From PALSA-1353 sp036267155 (GTDB lineage: Bacteria; Planctomycetota; Phycisphaerae; Tepidisphaerales; Tepidisphaeraceae): 64,000 bases of DNA. The stretch lies in NCBI GenBank assembly GCA_036267155.1, contig DATAWP010000034.1, positions 1 to 64,000 of the forward strand. The letters run 5' to 3'. Of the stretch, positions 7,231-16,051 are shown piece after piece. A program made the translations under genes and the position numbers. The first letter of the stretch is position 1. Each line of letters opens with the position of its first letter. The notes below the pieces were generated by a model. It made no database searches, had not been told where the DNA came from, and saw only the letters and a list, made by a program, of their open reading frames with translations.

Positions 7231-8331
7231 CTATCGCACTTGAAGACTATCCCCCTCAAACACGATGGCCAGTGGCTCGATCAGCACGGCCTTGCGCTGG
7301 CCCTGCTTGGCAACGACGCCCGAGGGCCAGGCGTCAATGCCCACCGCCTTGGCGGCATCCAGGCACGCGCGCACATCGCCGCCGGCGACGTACGCGGCAA
7401 AGCCGGCGCCCATGTTGAAGGTGGCATACATCTCGGTCACGTCGACCGGGCCGTGCTTTGCGATGAACCGCATGACCTCGGGCACGGGGGGAAGCGAGGT
7501 CATGCGATAAACAAACGGCTCATCCAGCCGCATGAGTTTTCGCCAGCCGTGGCCCGTGATGTGCGAGGCGTATTTCAGCCGGACATTGCGGCGCTGGCAC
7601 TCGGCCACGAAAGGCGTGTAAATTTCCGAGGCATCCAGCAGGGCCTCGCCGAATGTCCGGTCTTCGCCGAGGGGGGTTAAATATCCCTGGGGGAGTCCCT
7701 GCGAGAGTGTCCGGCAAAGGGTCAGCCCGTTGGTCTGCACGCCGGCGCTGGACAGCAAAATGATCGCATCGCCGTCAGCCAGGTCGCCGACGATCCGATG
7801 GGTTTTGGGCCGAATCCGGCCGATCGCCGATCCGGCCAGAACCATCGCTTTGGGATTGACGATCCCCTGAAGCGCCGGCGTTTCTCCGCCGCTCCAGACC
7901 GCGCCGGCCCGGCGGCACCCCTCGGCAAATCCGCGCGCCAAATCCTGCGCCCGTGAGGCCTGGGCAAACCAACTCGCGTCCCCCACCGCGGCGTGCATCG
8001 CCACGGAAATCGGCAGCGCGCCCGTCGTCGCCAGATCGTTCACGATCGTGGCGACGGTATCGATGCCGATGTTGGCGTAAAAGCTCCTGCCGGTGAGTTC
8101 GAGCATCGCATCGGCGATGAGGTTTTTTGTGCCGAGCCCCTCTTCGACATGGGCGAGAAATTCATCCGGCGTTTCAAGGAGATAGGCGCTTTCCCCGCGG
8201 ATTCCGGCCGGCTCGGTCAGGCCGTGTTCCCGCAAAGCCCCCGTGGTCGTGGCCGCGGCACGCTGGCAGGCACGCTTAAAAGCGTCCAGCAATACGTAAT
8301 CCACTCCGCTGTTTTCGTACGTCAGTCCCAT
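7231..8331 (-). CDS. purM: phosphoribosylformylglycinamidine cyclo-ligase (AIR synthase)
   Basis: 366 residues, normal length. It closes the imidazole ring of formylglycinamidine ribotide with ATP in purine synthesis. Family signatures: start LTYENSGVDY, EGLGTKNLIADAML, NDLATTGALP, GGETPALQ, IILLSSAGVQTNGLTL, ITGHGWRKLMR and TFNMGAGFAAYV. The ATP and substrate regions look complete. An AGGAAG ribosome binding site precedes the ATG. The 20-nt spacing to the STAS gene suggests a bicistronic message. Confidence 0.93.
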   Translation of the reverse strand: MGLTYENSGVDYVLLDAFKRACQRAAATTTGALREHGLTEPAGIRGESAYLLETPDEFLAHVEEGLGTKNLIADAMLELTGRSFYANIGIDTVATIVNDLATTGALPISVAMHAAVGDASWFAQASRAQDLARGFAEGCRRAGAVWSGGETPALQGIVNPKAMVLAGSAIGRIRPKTHRIVGDLADGDAIILLSSAGVQTNGLTLCRTLSQGLPQGYLTPLGEDRTFGEALLDASEIYTPFVAECQRRNVRLKYASHITGHGWRKLMRLDEPFVYRMTSLPPVPEVMRFIAKHGPVDVTEMYATFNMGAGFAAYVAGGDVRACLDAAKAVGIDAWPSGVVAKQGQRKAVLIEPLAIVFEGDSLQVR

Positions 8332-8355
8332 CTTCCTGTTTTAGGGCAATAGGAA

Positions 8356-9879
8356 TCAGGCGGCAAGTGTCCTTCGCCGCGGCCGGCGCATCAGCGGAAG
8401 GACGGCAAATCCACCCAGAAGAGCCAACGTCGCGGGTTCAGGGACGACAATCAAGTCCAATTGCGCCGTCGGATCCCAATTCCCGCCGAGCGTCCATGAT
8501 GGGTCGCTGTAGGAGCTGGGATTATTCAGCACGTTGTCGTCGGCGGCGGCATTCTGTGCATTTCGGTCGCCCCAGAATGCCGGCCAGCTATAGTTCGGAT
8601 CACTGGGATTGGCCGACCCGGTTCCGGGATTCGACGCATCCGATGAGGGATATCCGTCGCCATACCAGGGGTATGACTCAGAGAAGATGTTGTCCACGGT
8701 ATAATCCGCGGCCTGCGCGGCCGTGAGTTGATGCGACCAGCTCACGCGGCTGGACGTGTTGATGGAATTTCCCAACAGGTCGGTGCTGTTGTATTCCGCA
8801 AAGCGGGAGTCTTCGGCGGGGTTTCCATTATTATTCGCGTTGGAAGTGGTTTCGGCGGAATTCCATGCCAGCCATCCGGCGGGCTCGATGACGTTGGCCA
8901 TTTTGGCGTTGATGAAAACCGCGCTGGAGTCGCCACCAGCCTGCTCCCACCCCCAGGGCCGGCCGAGATACATCGAATTGGCCGCCGGGCCATTGGCGTT
9001 GGCGGCATTCATGGGATCGATGGCCGCATTTCCCTTCACCGAGTTGCCGGTGATGGTGGAGTTTAGAAAGACCAGGCCGTTGGAGGTCCGCTTGTCGGTG
9101 CTGGGGGCAACGATGTCGCCGCCGGAATGATCGCCGTCGATATTGATGGTGGAATTGTTAAAGACGGTGGTGCCGTTGGCGAAGATGAAGTCCACGTCGC
9201 CGCTGATGGTGGAATTGACGAAATACGATCGGCCGCCCTTGGTGTAGAGCGTATCCTGATAGCCCAGAACGTTCACATCGTCAAAAACCTGCTCGTCGCC
9301 CTGCAACAGCAACGCAACCGCCGGGTCGTTGGTGGTCTGCGATTGGCCCGTGGCGTAGCTGCCCGTGGGGCTGACCGCCTGGTGCGCGTCGTTCACGATG
9401 TACGGAGTGTCGGTGCTGTTGGCGAAAGTGAGGTAGGCCGCCGTGACGTTGTTGCCCTTGAGTTGAAGGGTCGCGCTTCCACTGGTGCCGATCGTGCCGC
9501 TGCCGGTGTTGTAGGCCGAATCCAGCGTGGAGGTGATGATCACGTCATTGGGATTGCCGCTGAGACCGATGAGATCGACGTTGCTCTTGCTGTAACTGAG
9601 CGAGGTGGTTCCGACGTTATAAGTGCCTGGAGCGAAATAGATATAGTTTGGGTTCGCGACCGAAGCGCCGGAGCCCACGGCGGCGAAAGCGGCGTTGATG
9701 GTGTTGTATACGCCGGAGTACGGCCCCTCGGCCGCGCCGTTTGGGCCGGCGTAACTCGCATTGACAAGGTATTCGGATGCTTTGGCCACTGGCGCAACGA
9801 CGCTCCCCAATACGCCGGCGACGCCCGCAGCACATAAGACCCAACGAAAGCCGCTCTTCCCGAAGCCAATGTTTCGCAT
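8356..9879 (-). CDS. secreted pectinesterase with PEP-CTERM sorting tail
   Basis: 507 residues. Signal peptide about 1-35 (VLCAAGVAGVLGSVVAPVAKA), then a right-handed beta-helix of family CE8 that removes methyl esters from homogalacturonan. Catalytic blocks are visible: GYQDTLY, GDVDFIFANGT (two Asp) and LGRPWG. A roughly 120-residue insert rich in Asn, Ser and Asp follows. The C-terminus is a PEP-CTERM signal: VPEPATLALLG, a hydrophobic stretch and RRPRRR. It should be exported and anchored or processed by an exosortase, not encoded in this window. Its start has a GGAGGA ribosome binding site. Confidence 0.88.
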   Translation of the reverse strand: MRNIGFGKSGFRWVLCAAGVAGVLGSVVAPVAKASEYLVNASYAGPNGAAEGPYSGVYNTINAAFAAVGSGASVANPNYIYFAPGTYNVGTTSLSYSKSNVDLIGLSGNPNDVIITSTLDSAYNTGSGTIGTSGSATLQLKGNNVTAAYLTFANSTDTPYIVNDAHQAVSPTGSYATGQSQTTNDPAVALLLQGDEQVFDDVNVLGYQDTLYTKGGRSYFVNSTISGDVDFIFANGTTVFNNSTINIDGDHSGGDIVAPSTDKRTSNGLVFLNSTITGNSVKGNAAIDPMNAANANGPAANSMYLGRPWGWEQAGGDSSAVFINAKMANVIEPAGWLAWNSAETTSNANNNGNPAEDSRFAEYNSTDLLGNSINTSSRVSWSHQLTAAQAADYTVDNIFSESYPWYGDGYPSSDASNPGTGSANPSDPNYSWPAFWGDRNAQNAAADDNVLNNPSSYSDPSWTLGGNWDPTAQLDLIVVPEPATLALLGGFAVLPLMRRPRRRTLAA

Positions 9880-9911
9880 CCGTCCTCCGCTGATATGAGA
9901 TGGTTAATTTC

Positions 9912-9928
9912 ATAGTTAAAATAACTAT
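9912..9928. promoter_or_regulatory. perfect dyad, candidate operator upstream of pectinesterase
   Basis: ATAGTTA-AAA-TAACTAT is a perfect 7-bp inverted repeat with a 3-bp spacer. It lies 33 bp before the pectinesterase start and 89 bp before the divergent isomerase gene. Its AT-rich symmetry and position suit a regulator binding site; the regulator is unknown. Confidence 0.4.
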
Positions 9929-10016
9929 TTGCCACCAAAGTTGTAAACGGCAGAAGATTGGATTATTAGGACGGAAGACTTATAGAAAATGACGGAGAGG
10001 CAGCGCTGATAAGCAG

Positions 10017-10868
10017 ATGTTCCGACTCGCTTTTTCGACGAACGCTTTCAAAAAGAACTCGCTGGAGGAGGCGATTGACGCCATCGCCGCCGCGGGATTT
10101 GCGGGGGTCGAGCTGATGGCGGATGTTCCCCATGCGTATCCCCCCGCGCTCGATTCGGCCGCCCGAATGGCCATCAAACGCCGAATCGATTCGCTGGGGC
10201 TGATCGTCAGCAACATCAATGCGTTTACGCTGTTTGCCTCGGGGGATACGTATCATCCGACGTGGATTGAGCACGATGAGCACCATCGCGACCTGCGAGT
10301 TGAACACACTCGGCAATGCATTGAGCTGGCAAGAGATATGCAATGCGGCACCGTCAGCATTCAGCCGGGCGGCCCGTTGATTGGTACGGCGTTGAATCAA
10401 AAGACCGCCGCAAAGCGGTTTTCCGAAAGCTTGGCGCGGATTGTTCCCCTGGCTAAAAAGCTAGATGTCATCCTGGCCATCGAGCCCGAACCAGGCCTCC
10501 TGATCCAGACGGCTGGCGAATATTTACAGTTCAAAAATGCCTATTTCCGCGACGATTCGTCTGTTCACATGAATTGCGATGTTGGGCATCTTTTTTGCGT
10601 CGAAGAAGACCCCGCGGAGGTGATCCGATCCATGCCCGGGGAAATCGCCCACGTTCACCTGGAAGACATCGCCGCCAATCGCGTGCATCAGCACTTGGCC
10701 CCCGGCAAAGGAAGCATCGATTTCCGGTCCATCTTCGCGGCACTGCGCGACATCGATTATCATGGCTGGGTGACGGTGGAACTATATCCGTACGAAAGCA
10801 CCGCGGCCGAGGTGGCCAAAAATTCCATGCGATATTTGCGGCCGATAGTTGAGGCGTCCTATTCGTAG
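10017..10868 (+). CDS. sugar phosphate isomerase/epimerase-like TIM barrel (AP endonuclease 2 family)
   Basis: 283 residues, one xylose-isomerase-like TIM barrel. Typical metal-ligand regions: LAIEPEPG (Glu), NCDVGHLF (Asp, His), HVHLED (His) and TVELYP (Glu). The family includes inosose dehydratases, hydroxypyruvate isomerases and 3-keto-sugar epimerases, so the substrate cannot be named. It is divergent from the pectinesterase across a 137-bp shared region, which makes a sugar-catabolic role plausible. The last ten bases overlap the remnant yoeB gene on the other strand. Confidence 0.75.
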   Translation: MFRLAFSTNAFKKNSLEEAIDAIAAAGFAGVELMADVPHAYPPALDSAARMAIKRRIDSLGLIVSNINAFTLFASGDTYHPTWIEHDEHHRDLRVEHTRQCIELARDMQCGTVSIQPGGPLIGTALNQKTAAKRFSESLARIVPLAKKLDVILAIEPEPGLLIQTAGEYLQFKNAYFRDDSSVHMNCDVGHLFCVEEDPAEVIRSMPGEIAHVHLEDIAANRVHQHLAPGKGSIDFRSIFAALRDIDYHGWVTVELYPYESTAAEVAKNSMRYLRPIVEASYS

Positions 10869-11119
10869 TGGGTCCACATTCGAATCACCTTGACGATCCG
10901 CTCCTTTTCCAACACCTGATAAACGAGACGATGCTGAAGATTGATGCGGCGAGAATAGGCGCCGGCGAGATCGCCAACCAGTTTTTCAAACGGCGGTGGA
11001 ATCTCAAATGGATCTCTAGCGAGAATTGCGAACAATTTCGCAGATTTGTCGCGAAGCCCCGAGGCGGAAAGCTTCTTCGCGTCCTTTAGTGCCTGGCGGG
11101 TCTAGACCAGATGCCACAT
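10859..11119 (-). pseudogene. yoeB: YoeB/Txe-type toxin with premature amber codon
   Basis: From the ATG at 11119 the minus strand reads MWHLV, TAG (11104-11102), then TRQALKDAKKL, EKLVGDLAGAYSRRIN, LQHRLVYQVLE and a final MWTHYE. Apart from codon 6 this is a complete 86-residue Txe/YoeB ribosome-dependent mRNA interferase with conserved Arg, His-Arg and terminal His regions. A single base change from Trp (TGG) or Tyr would explain the stop. No in-frame start follows that could rescue it. The antitoxin stop and this ATG share one base (TGATG), the usual coupling. Confidence 0.8.
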
Positions 11120-11361
11120 CACCAATGAAGTCTCTTGAGGCACTTGCCGACCGGGGTTTTCAGTCCTTTTCGGATGGACTCCCGCATGCCCGGCATTGAA
11201 AGCAAATACAACGTCTCCTGGATCGAGCGCCAATCCTCTTCGGACAACAGGACGCCATTGGCATGTTTGCCCGTGATCAGCACCGTCTCATGCGATGCTG
11301 AAGCGTCGCTGATCAGCCGTTCGAGCTTCGACCGAGCCAATTTCAATTCCACCGTGGACAT
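11119..11361 (-). CDS. yefM: YefM/Axe-type antitoxin (Phd family)
   Basis: 80 residues, Phd/YefM fold: VELKLARSKLERLISDA, VLITGKHANGVLLSEEDW and LYLLSMPGMRESIRKG. The N-terminal half binds operator DNA and the C-terminal tail wraps the toxin. The frame is intact although the downstream yoeB carries a stop codon. The promoter (TTGATA, 16 nt, TACAAT) puts the transcript start at the A of the ATG, so the message is probably leaderless. Autorepression by YefM would normally act at this site. Confidence 0.85.
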   Translation of the reverse strand: MSTVELKLARSKLERLISDASASHETVLITGKHANGVLLSEEDWRSIQETLYLLSMPGMRESIRKGLKTPVGKCLKRLHW

Positions 11362-11367
11362 AGAGCC

Positions 11368-11395
11368 ATTGTAGGGCAGAAAGCAATGCTATCAA
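11368..11395 (-). promoter_or_regulatory. promoter of yefM, leaderless
   Basis: On the minus strand TTGATA (11395-11390) and TACAAT (11373-11368) are 16 nt apart. Six nucleotides separate the -10 box from the ATG, so the first transcribed base should be the start codon. Confidence 0.6.
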
Positions 11396-11405
11396 CTGAA
11401 ACGGG

Positions 11406-11435
11406 TTGGCGTCCGAGGAACGTCGGCCCTAGAAT
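11406..11435 (+). promoter_or_regulatory. promoter of lysA
   Basis: TTGGCG (11406-11411) and TAGAAT (11430-11435) are 18 nt apart. The predicted start near 11442 leaves a short leader containing a GAAGGA ribosome binding site before the ATG at 11457. Confidence 0.45.
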
Positions 11436-11456
11436 TCGCCTCCGAAGCGAAGGACC

Positions 11457-12740
11457 ATGGATTTCTTCAACTACAAAAACGGCGAGCTATATTGCGAAGG
11501 CGTCCCGGCCGAAAAAATCGCCCGGGACGTCGGCACGCCGGCTTACGTCTATTCCAAGGCGACGTTCCTGCATCACTATCATCAGATCGCCGACGCCTTC
11601 GCGCCGCTGAAGGCCACGATCTGTTATTCCATCAAGACCTGCGGGAACATTCATATTTGCCGGCTGCTGGCAGAAGCGGGCTGCGGGTTCGACGTCACCA
11701 GCGGCGGGGAACTGTTCCGCGCCCTCAAAGCCGGCGGCGAGGCGAAAAAAATCATCTACGCCGGCGTCGGCAAATCCGATCAGGAGATCGCCGACGGCAT
11801 CGACGCCGGCATCGCGGCATTTAATCTCGAATCCGAAGCGGAGATCGAGAACATCGATCGCATTGCCGGTTCGCTCGGCAAGACGGCCATCGGCGCCATC
11901 CGCATTAATCCCGACGTGGACGCCAAATCGCACGCCAAGACGACGACCGGCCGCAAGGGCGACAAATTCGGCGTGGACATCGAACGCGCCGAGCGCGTGT
12001 TTGATGAGTACCGCAATCTGAAACACCTGCGCGTGGCCGGCGTTCATATCCACATCGGCTCGCCCGTTTATTCCATCGAGCCGTATGTCGATGCGACGGC
12101 CAAGATGATCGCGTTGATCGACCGCCTCACCGAACGGGGACATCGAATCGAATGGTTCGATGTTGGCGGCGGATTCGCGGTGAATTACGAGGGGCCGGAT
12201 CAGGCGTTGCCCATCACGGAACACGCCAAGGCCCTGGTGCCGATGCTCAAGGGCAAGCCGTACAAGCTGGCGCTGGAGCCGGGCCGATACATCGCAGGCA
12301 ACTCGGGGATTTTGCTGACGCGCGTTTTGTACCGCAAAACCAGCGGCGATAGGAAATTCGTCATCGTTGACGCAGGGATGAACGATTTGATCCGGCCGAC
12401 GCTGTACGATGGATATCACCACATCTGGCCGGCGAAGCCGGCGGCGGTGAACATTCCGCCGCAGCGCAGCAAGGCGTTCGAGCCGCATGATGGCGAGATC
12501 GTTGATGTCGTTGGCCCGATCTGCGAGAGCGGGGATTATCTGGCCCAGAACCGGATGCTCCCGCCGACGCGGCGCGGCGATCTTCTGGCTGTTTTCACGG
12601 CCGGGGCGTACGGATTCGCGATGAGCAGCAACTACAACAATCGGCCGCGGGCTCCGGAGATTCTGGTGGATGGGGATCAGTTCCGCATCATTCGCCGGCG
12701 GGAAACGCTGGAGGACCTGATCGCGGCGGAGAATGTTTAA
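11457..12740 (+). CDS. lysA: diaminopimelate decarboxylase
   Basis: 427 residues, fold-type III PLP enzyme making L-lysine from meso-diaminopimelate. The PLP lysine is in CYSIKTC (about residue 59), with GFDVTSGGEL, HIHIGSP, the phosphate-binding FDVGGGF, LEPGRYI, GPICESGD (active-site Cys across the dimer) and GAYGFAMSSNYN. Length is usual. It is preceded by a clear promoter and followed by two strong GC hairpins that separate it from the convergent glycosyltransferase array. Confidence 0.94.
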   Translation: MDFFNYKNGELYCEGVPAEKIARDVGTPAYVYSKATFLHHYHQIADAFAPLKATICYSIKTCGNIHICRLLAEAGCGFDVTSGGELFRALKAGGEAKKIIYAGVGKSDQEIADGIDAGIAAFNLESEAEIENIDRIAGSLGKTAIGAIRINPDVDAKSHAKTTTGRKGDKFGVDIERAERVFDEYRNLKHLRVAGVHIHIGSPVYSIEPYVDATAKMIALIDRLTERGHRIEWFDVGGGFAVNYEGPDQALPITEHAKALVPMLKGKPYKLALEPGRYIAGNSGILLTRVLYRKTSGDRKFVIVDAGMNDLIRPTLYDGYHHIWPAKPAAVNIPPQRSKAFEPHDGEIVDVVGPICESGDYLAQNRMLPPTRRGDLLAVFTAGAYGFAMSSNYNNRPRAPEILVDGDQFRIIRRRETLEDLIAAENV

Positions 12741-12751
12741 CGATCCAAGAA

Positions 12752-12775
12752 CGCGTCCCGGCGCGCCGGGACGCG
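12752..12775. terminator. 24-bp perfect palindrome after lysA
   Basis: CGCGTCCCGGCGCGCCGGGACGCG is fully self-complementary and lies 12 nt after the lysA stop. It is not followed by a T tract on the plus strand, so it may act as a transcript end stabiliser or Rho-dependent terminator rather than a classical intrinsic one. Confidence 0.45.
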
Positions 12776-12807
12776 GCTTAAAAAGTTGTGGGAATTTAAC
12801 TTTTAGC

Positions 12808-12825
12808 CGCGGCCCCTGGGCCGCG
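12808..12825. terminator. second GC hairpin between convergent genes
   Basis: CGCGGCCC, a short loop, then GGGCCGCG form a strong stem just after the stop of the last glycosyltransferase gene (minus strand). Together with the palindrome at 12752 it separates the two convergent transcription units. No U tract is present. Confidence 0.4.
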
Positions 12826-12827
12826 CG

Positions 12828-13895
12828 TTACGACGGCGAAAAAAGCTCCCGATACCTGGCCAACATCTTCCGTGCGGAATACGTTTCGTCTACCGTCCGC
12901 CGCCCCCCGGCCGCGATCGCGTTCAGCAATTCCGCCGGTGCGCGTTGCAATTGCGTTAATCTCTCAGCCAGATGGGCCGAATCTTCCGGACGGAATTTGA
13001 ATCCATTGACGCCGTCCTCAACGATCGCGCCGGGTCCGGCCGCGTCGGCAACGAGAACGGGCAGGTTGGCCGCCATCGCTTCGAGCACGACCAATCCGAA
13101 CGGTTCCTCGGGCGACGTGTGGAGCAGCAAATCCGCGGCGGCCATCTGGTTGGGGATGTCGCCGCTGAAGCCGGCGAACTGCACGTTTGGATGCGTTTTG
13201 GCCGCGCGAGCCTGGAGTGGGTCCATCTCGGGGCCGAGGCCGAATATCCTGAATGAGATTTCCGCGAGTTCCCTGGGGCCGCGATCCAGGGCATCGAGCA
13301 GCGTGCCGACGCGTTTCATCGGATCGAGCCGGGAAACGATGATCGCGCTGCGAATGCCCGGACGGTCATATAGGCCGCGGCGAGGACAATGGGCGACGCG
13401 GGCATCGGGCAGGGAATTGGGCACGACCTCGATCAGGTTGGCGCGGACGCCGAAGCGGATGAGTTTTTCCTTGGTCCACGGCGAAACGGCGATGAACCGG
13501 ACGCCGGTGTGATTCAGCCATTTTTTGCGGCCGTAGGAGTCCATGTCGTTCGATCCGCCGTGGACGATCTGGAAATGGGTCACTTGCCGGCGATACAGGG
13601 CATTGAGGATCAGGAAGACCGCTGAGTGCATGACCCCCGTGGCGACGAATGTAAGGGAGGGATAGCGGGCGAGGCAGGGCCGGAGGGTTTTGGCGAATTG
13701 CCTGGCCCCGCGAAATCGGCGGGCCTCGAAGCCGAGTTTTTCGGCTTCATCCATCGCCGCGCCCGGGGGGCCGAAGAGGATCGGCTCAAATTCATCGGCC
13801 AATCCCTGTGCGGTATCGAGGGCGACGCGTTCGGTGCCGTAAAGCTTGCTGCTGTGCAGGATGTACAGCAAAGGATGACGGGTGGGACTCGGCAT
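12828..13895 (-). CDS. GT4-type glycosyltransferase, paralogue 4 of tandem array
   Basis: 355 residues. N-terminal Rossmann domain opening with HPLLYILHSSKLYGTERVAL and C-terminal nucleotide-sugar domain with the GT4 EX7E motif (EEPFGLVVLEAMA), then EDGVNGFKFR. A cytoplasmic retaining transferase that should use a nucleotide-sugar donor; the acceptor is unknown. It is the last of four paralogues sharing the unusual opening HSSxxYGTER, placed 21 nt after the previous one. All four lie downstream of the short secA on the same strand. Confidence 0.82.
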   Translation of the reverse strand: MPSPTRHPLLYILHSSKLYGTERVALDTAQGLADEFEPILFGPPGAAMDEAEKLGFEARRFRGARQFAKTLRPCLARYPSLTFVATGVMHSAVFLILNALYRRQVTHFQIVHGGSNDMDSYGRKKWLNHTGVRFIAVSPWTKEKLIRFGVRANLIEVVPNSLPDARVAHCPRRGLYDRPGIRSAIIVSRLDPMKRVGTLLDALDRGPRELAEISFRIFGLGPEMDPLQARAAKTHPNVQFAGFSGDIPNQMAAADLLLHTSPEEPFGLVVLEAMAANLPVLVADAAGPGAIVEDGVNGFKFRPEDSAHLAERLTQLQRAPAELLNAIAAGGRRTVDETYSARKMLARYRELFSPS

Positions 13896-13916
13896 CGAGC
13901 GGACGAAATGATACTG

Positions 13917-15074
13917 CTAGCGGGGCGGCACAAAAAGTTGGCGGTATTTGTCCAACGATGCTTTCGCGGAGAAACTGGAGTCGTGGGAACTCCTGGCATC
14001 GCGGGCAACGCGGTTGAGCAGGTCGGCGGGCGCGCTTTTCAGCTCAATAAGTCTGGAGGCCAGGTGATCGGCGTCATCGGCACGGAACCGGAAACCCGTA
14101 ACGCCGTCGTTCACGAGCATCGCGGCGCCGCCCTGGTCGGGGACCAGCGTGACGAGATCGACGGCCATCGCTTCCAGCACCGCCAGGCCGAAGGCCTCGA
14201 CCGGGCAGGTGTGCAGGAGCAAATCCACGCCGGCCAATTCCGAGGCGACGTTGTCAACGTATCCGGCGACTTCGACGTTGGGATGGGTGGCGGCGGCCCG
14301 GCGGCTGAAACTTTCGCTGTCCGGGCCCCAGCCGAATATACGAAAGGAAACATCGCGCAACCGCGGCCCCGCGCGATCCAGAGCGTCGAGCAGCAAATCC
14401 ACGCGCTTGGGCGCATCGATGCGCGAGACGATGGCGACCTTGCGAATGCCGCCGTGGTCGTACGGCGGGCGATGCGGCATTGCCGCGAGTTGTTCGGCGG
14501 TGAGAAAATTCCCCACCACGGCGATGCGGTCGGCGCGAACGCCGAATTCGATCAGGCGGGAGCGGGCGTAATCCGAAACGGTCACAAACGTCATGTCGAA
14601 GGAGTTGAATCGCCGCAGGCGGGAGTAATCTTTCTTTTCGGTTCCTCCGCCGTGAATCATCTGGATGTATCGAATTTTGCGGCCAAAAAGGAGATTCATC
14701 GCCATGCAAATGCCCGAATAGGACGGCAGCGTTGAGACGAAGGTGAAGGAATCGAATCGGCGAAGGAGTCTGGCGATCAGCACCATCAGTTTGGGGATGG
14801 TCTGGAACGAATCGGTTTCAAACCCCATGTTGCCGGCCTGGAGCAACGCAGGCCCGCGCGGGCCGAGGAAAATGGTTTGAAATTCATCGCCAAGGCCGCT
14901 GGCGGTAGCGAGGGCCATCCGTTCGGTGCCATACATTTCGCTGCTGTGGAGGGCGTAAATGAGCAGGTGACGGCGCGACGCGGCGCGTTCAGGCGGGGGC
15001 AAAGAGTTTGCGATAGCGCTCGAGGGCTGCATGAGCGGAGAAATCATTGTCAACTTTTGCTGCTGCATTGGCAA
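13917..15074 (-). CDS. GT4-type glycosyltransferase, paralogue 3 of tandem array
   Basis: 385 residues as drawn. Opening YALHSSEMYGTERMALATA, donor-site motif VEAFGLAVLEAMA and DQGGAAMLVNDGVTGFRFR. The first 35 residues overlap the 3' end of the upstream paralogue by 86 nt and are not conserved. Translation may really begin at an internal ATG near 15029 or at a TTG near 15002, close to the upstream stop. It is nearest in sequence to paralogue 2 (14989-16050), fitting stepwise tandem duplication. Confidence 0.8.
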   Translation of the reverse strand: MPMQQQKLTMISPLMQPSSAIANSLPPPERAASRRHLLIYALHSSEMYGTERMALATASGLGDEFQTIFLGPRGPALLQAGNMGFETDSFQTIPKLMVLIARLLRRFDSFTFVSTLPSYSGICMAMNLLFGRKIRYIQMIHGGGTEKKDYSRLRRFNSFDMTFVTVSDYARSRLIEFGVRADRIAVVGNFLTAEQLAAMPHRPPYDHGGIRKVAIVSRIDAPKRVDLLLDALDRAGPRLRDVSFRIFGWGPDSESFSRRAAATHPNVEVAGYVDNVASELAGVDLLLHTCPVEAFGLAVLEAMAVDLVTLVPDQGGAAMLVNDGVTGFRFRADDADHLASRLIELKSAPADLLNRVARDARSSHDSSFSAKASLDKYRQLFVPPR

Positions 15075-16050
15075 CCATTCGATTGAACAGGTCCGCTGGC
15101 GCGTGTTTCAGTTCGACGAGCCGCTGGGCCAGATGGTCCGGGTCATCGGCGCGGAAAGTGAAACCGCAGACGCCGTCGTCGATGAGCGCGGCGGTGCCGC
15201 CCTGGTCGGGCACCAGCGCCGCGAGCCGCGCCGCCATCGCTTCCAACACGGCCAGGCCAAATGTTTCGACCGGACAGGTATGCACCAGCAGGTCCGCTGC
15301 GGCCAGTTCGCCGGCGACGTTGTCGCTGAAGCCGGCGAATTCGACGTTGGCCTGCGTTTTCCGAGCCCGGTCGCGGAGCTTCTCGAAATCCGGGCCGACT
15401 CCGAGGACGCGAAACGAAATGTCCTGCAGGTCCGCGGTCCGTCGGTCCAGTGCATCCAGCAATAGATCGACCCGCTTGAGCGGATCGACGCGCGAAACGA
15501 CCAGGGCCTTCCGCACGCCCGGCCGATCATATATCGGCCGTTTTGGGATTGCCGCAAGCTGCTGCGGGACAATGAAATTGCCGATGACTTCGATTCGGTT
15601 GCGAACGCCGAAATCGATCAGCCGTTGCCGGGACCATTCCGACACGACGACGAAGGTAATATCGAAGAAATTGAGGACCTTCTTTCGGGCGTAATCTTTG
15701 TCGACGCCCGACCCGCCGTGAAGGATCTGAATGTGCTTTATCCGCCGGCGATACAGGAGGTTCAGCGCTATGCAAACCAGGTTATAACGCGGTCCGGTGC
15801 CCACGAACGTCAGCGAGGGATATTGCTTGAGCAGAGGCTTGAGAACGGCGGCGAGATCCCTGCTGGTGCGGTATTGGCGGGTCTGAAAGCCGAGCCGCTG
15901 CGCCTCTACAAGAGCGACTCCGGGGGGTCCGATAAAAATGGTTTCAAATTCGTCGGCCAATCCCTGTGCCGTCGCCAGGGCCATTCGTTCCGTGCCATAG
16001 AGTTGGCTGCTGTGCAGAACGTAGAGGACGGGATGTCGGGTATGTGCCAT
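14989..16050 (-). CDS. GT4-type glycosyltransferase, paralogue 2 of tandem array
   Basis: 353 residues, beginning MAHTRHPVLYVLHSSQLYGT. C-terminal donor domain with VETFGLAVLEAMA, LVPDQGGTAALIDDGVCGF and a final RYRKLFAP shared by the paralogues. It starts one base after the stop of paralogue 1, so the genes are tightly coupled. Residue patterns fit a GT4 enzyme. No membrane helix or signal peptide is present, so it works in the cytoplasm. Confidence 0.82.
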   Translation of the reverse strand: MAHTRHPVLYVLHSSQLYGTERMALATAQGLADEFETIFIGPPGVALVEAQRLGFQTRQYRTSRDLAAVLKPLLKQYPSLTFVGTGPRYNLVCIALNLLYRRRIKHIQILHGGSGVDKDYARKKVLNFFDITFVVVSEWSRQRLIDFGVRNRIEVIGNFIVPQQLAAIPKRPIYDRPGVRKALVVSRVDPLKRVDLLLDALDRRTADLQDISFRVLGVGPDFEKLRDRARKTQANVEFAGFSDNVAGELAAADLLVHTCPVETFGLAVLEAMAARLAALVPDQGGTAALIDDGVCGFTFRADDPDHLAQRLVELKHAPADLFNRMVANAAAKVDNDFSAHAALERYRKLFAPA

Positions 16051-16051
16051 G

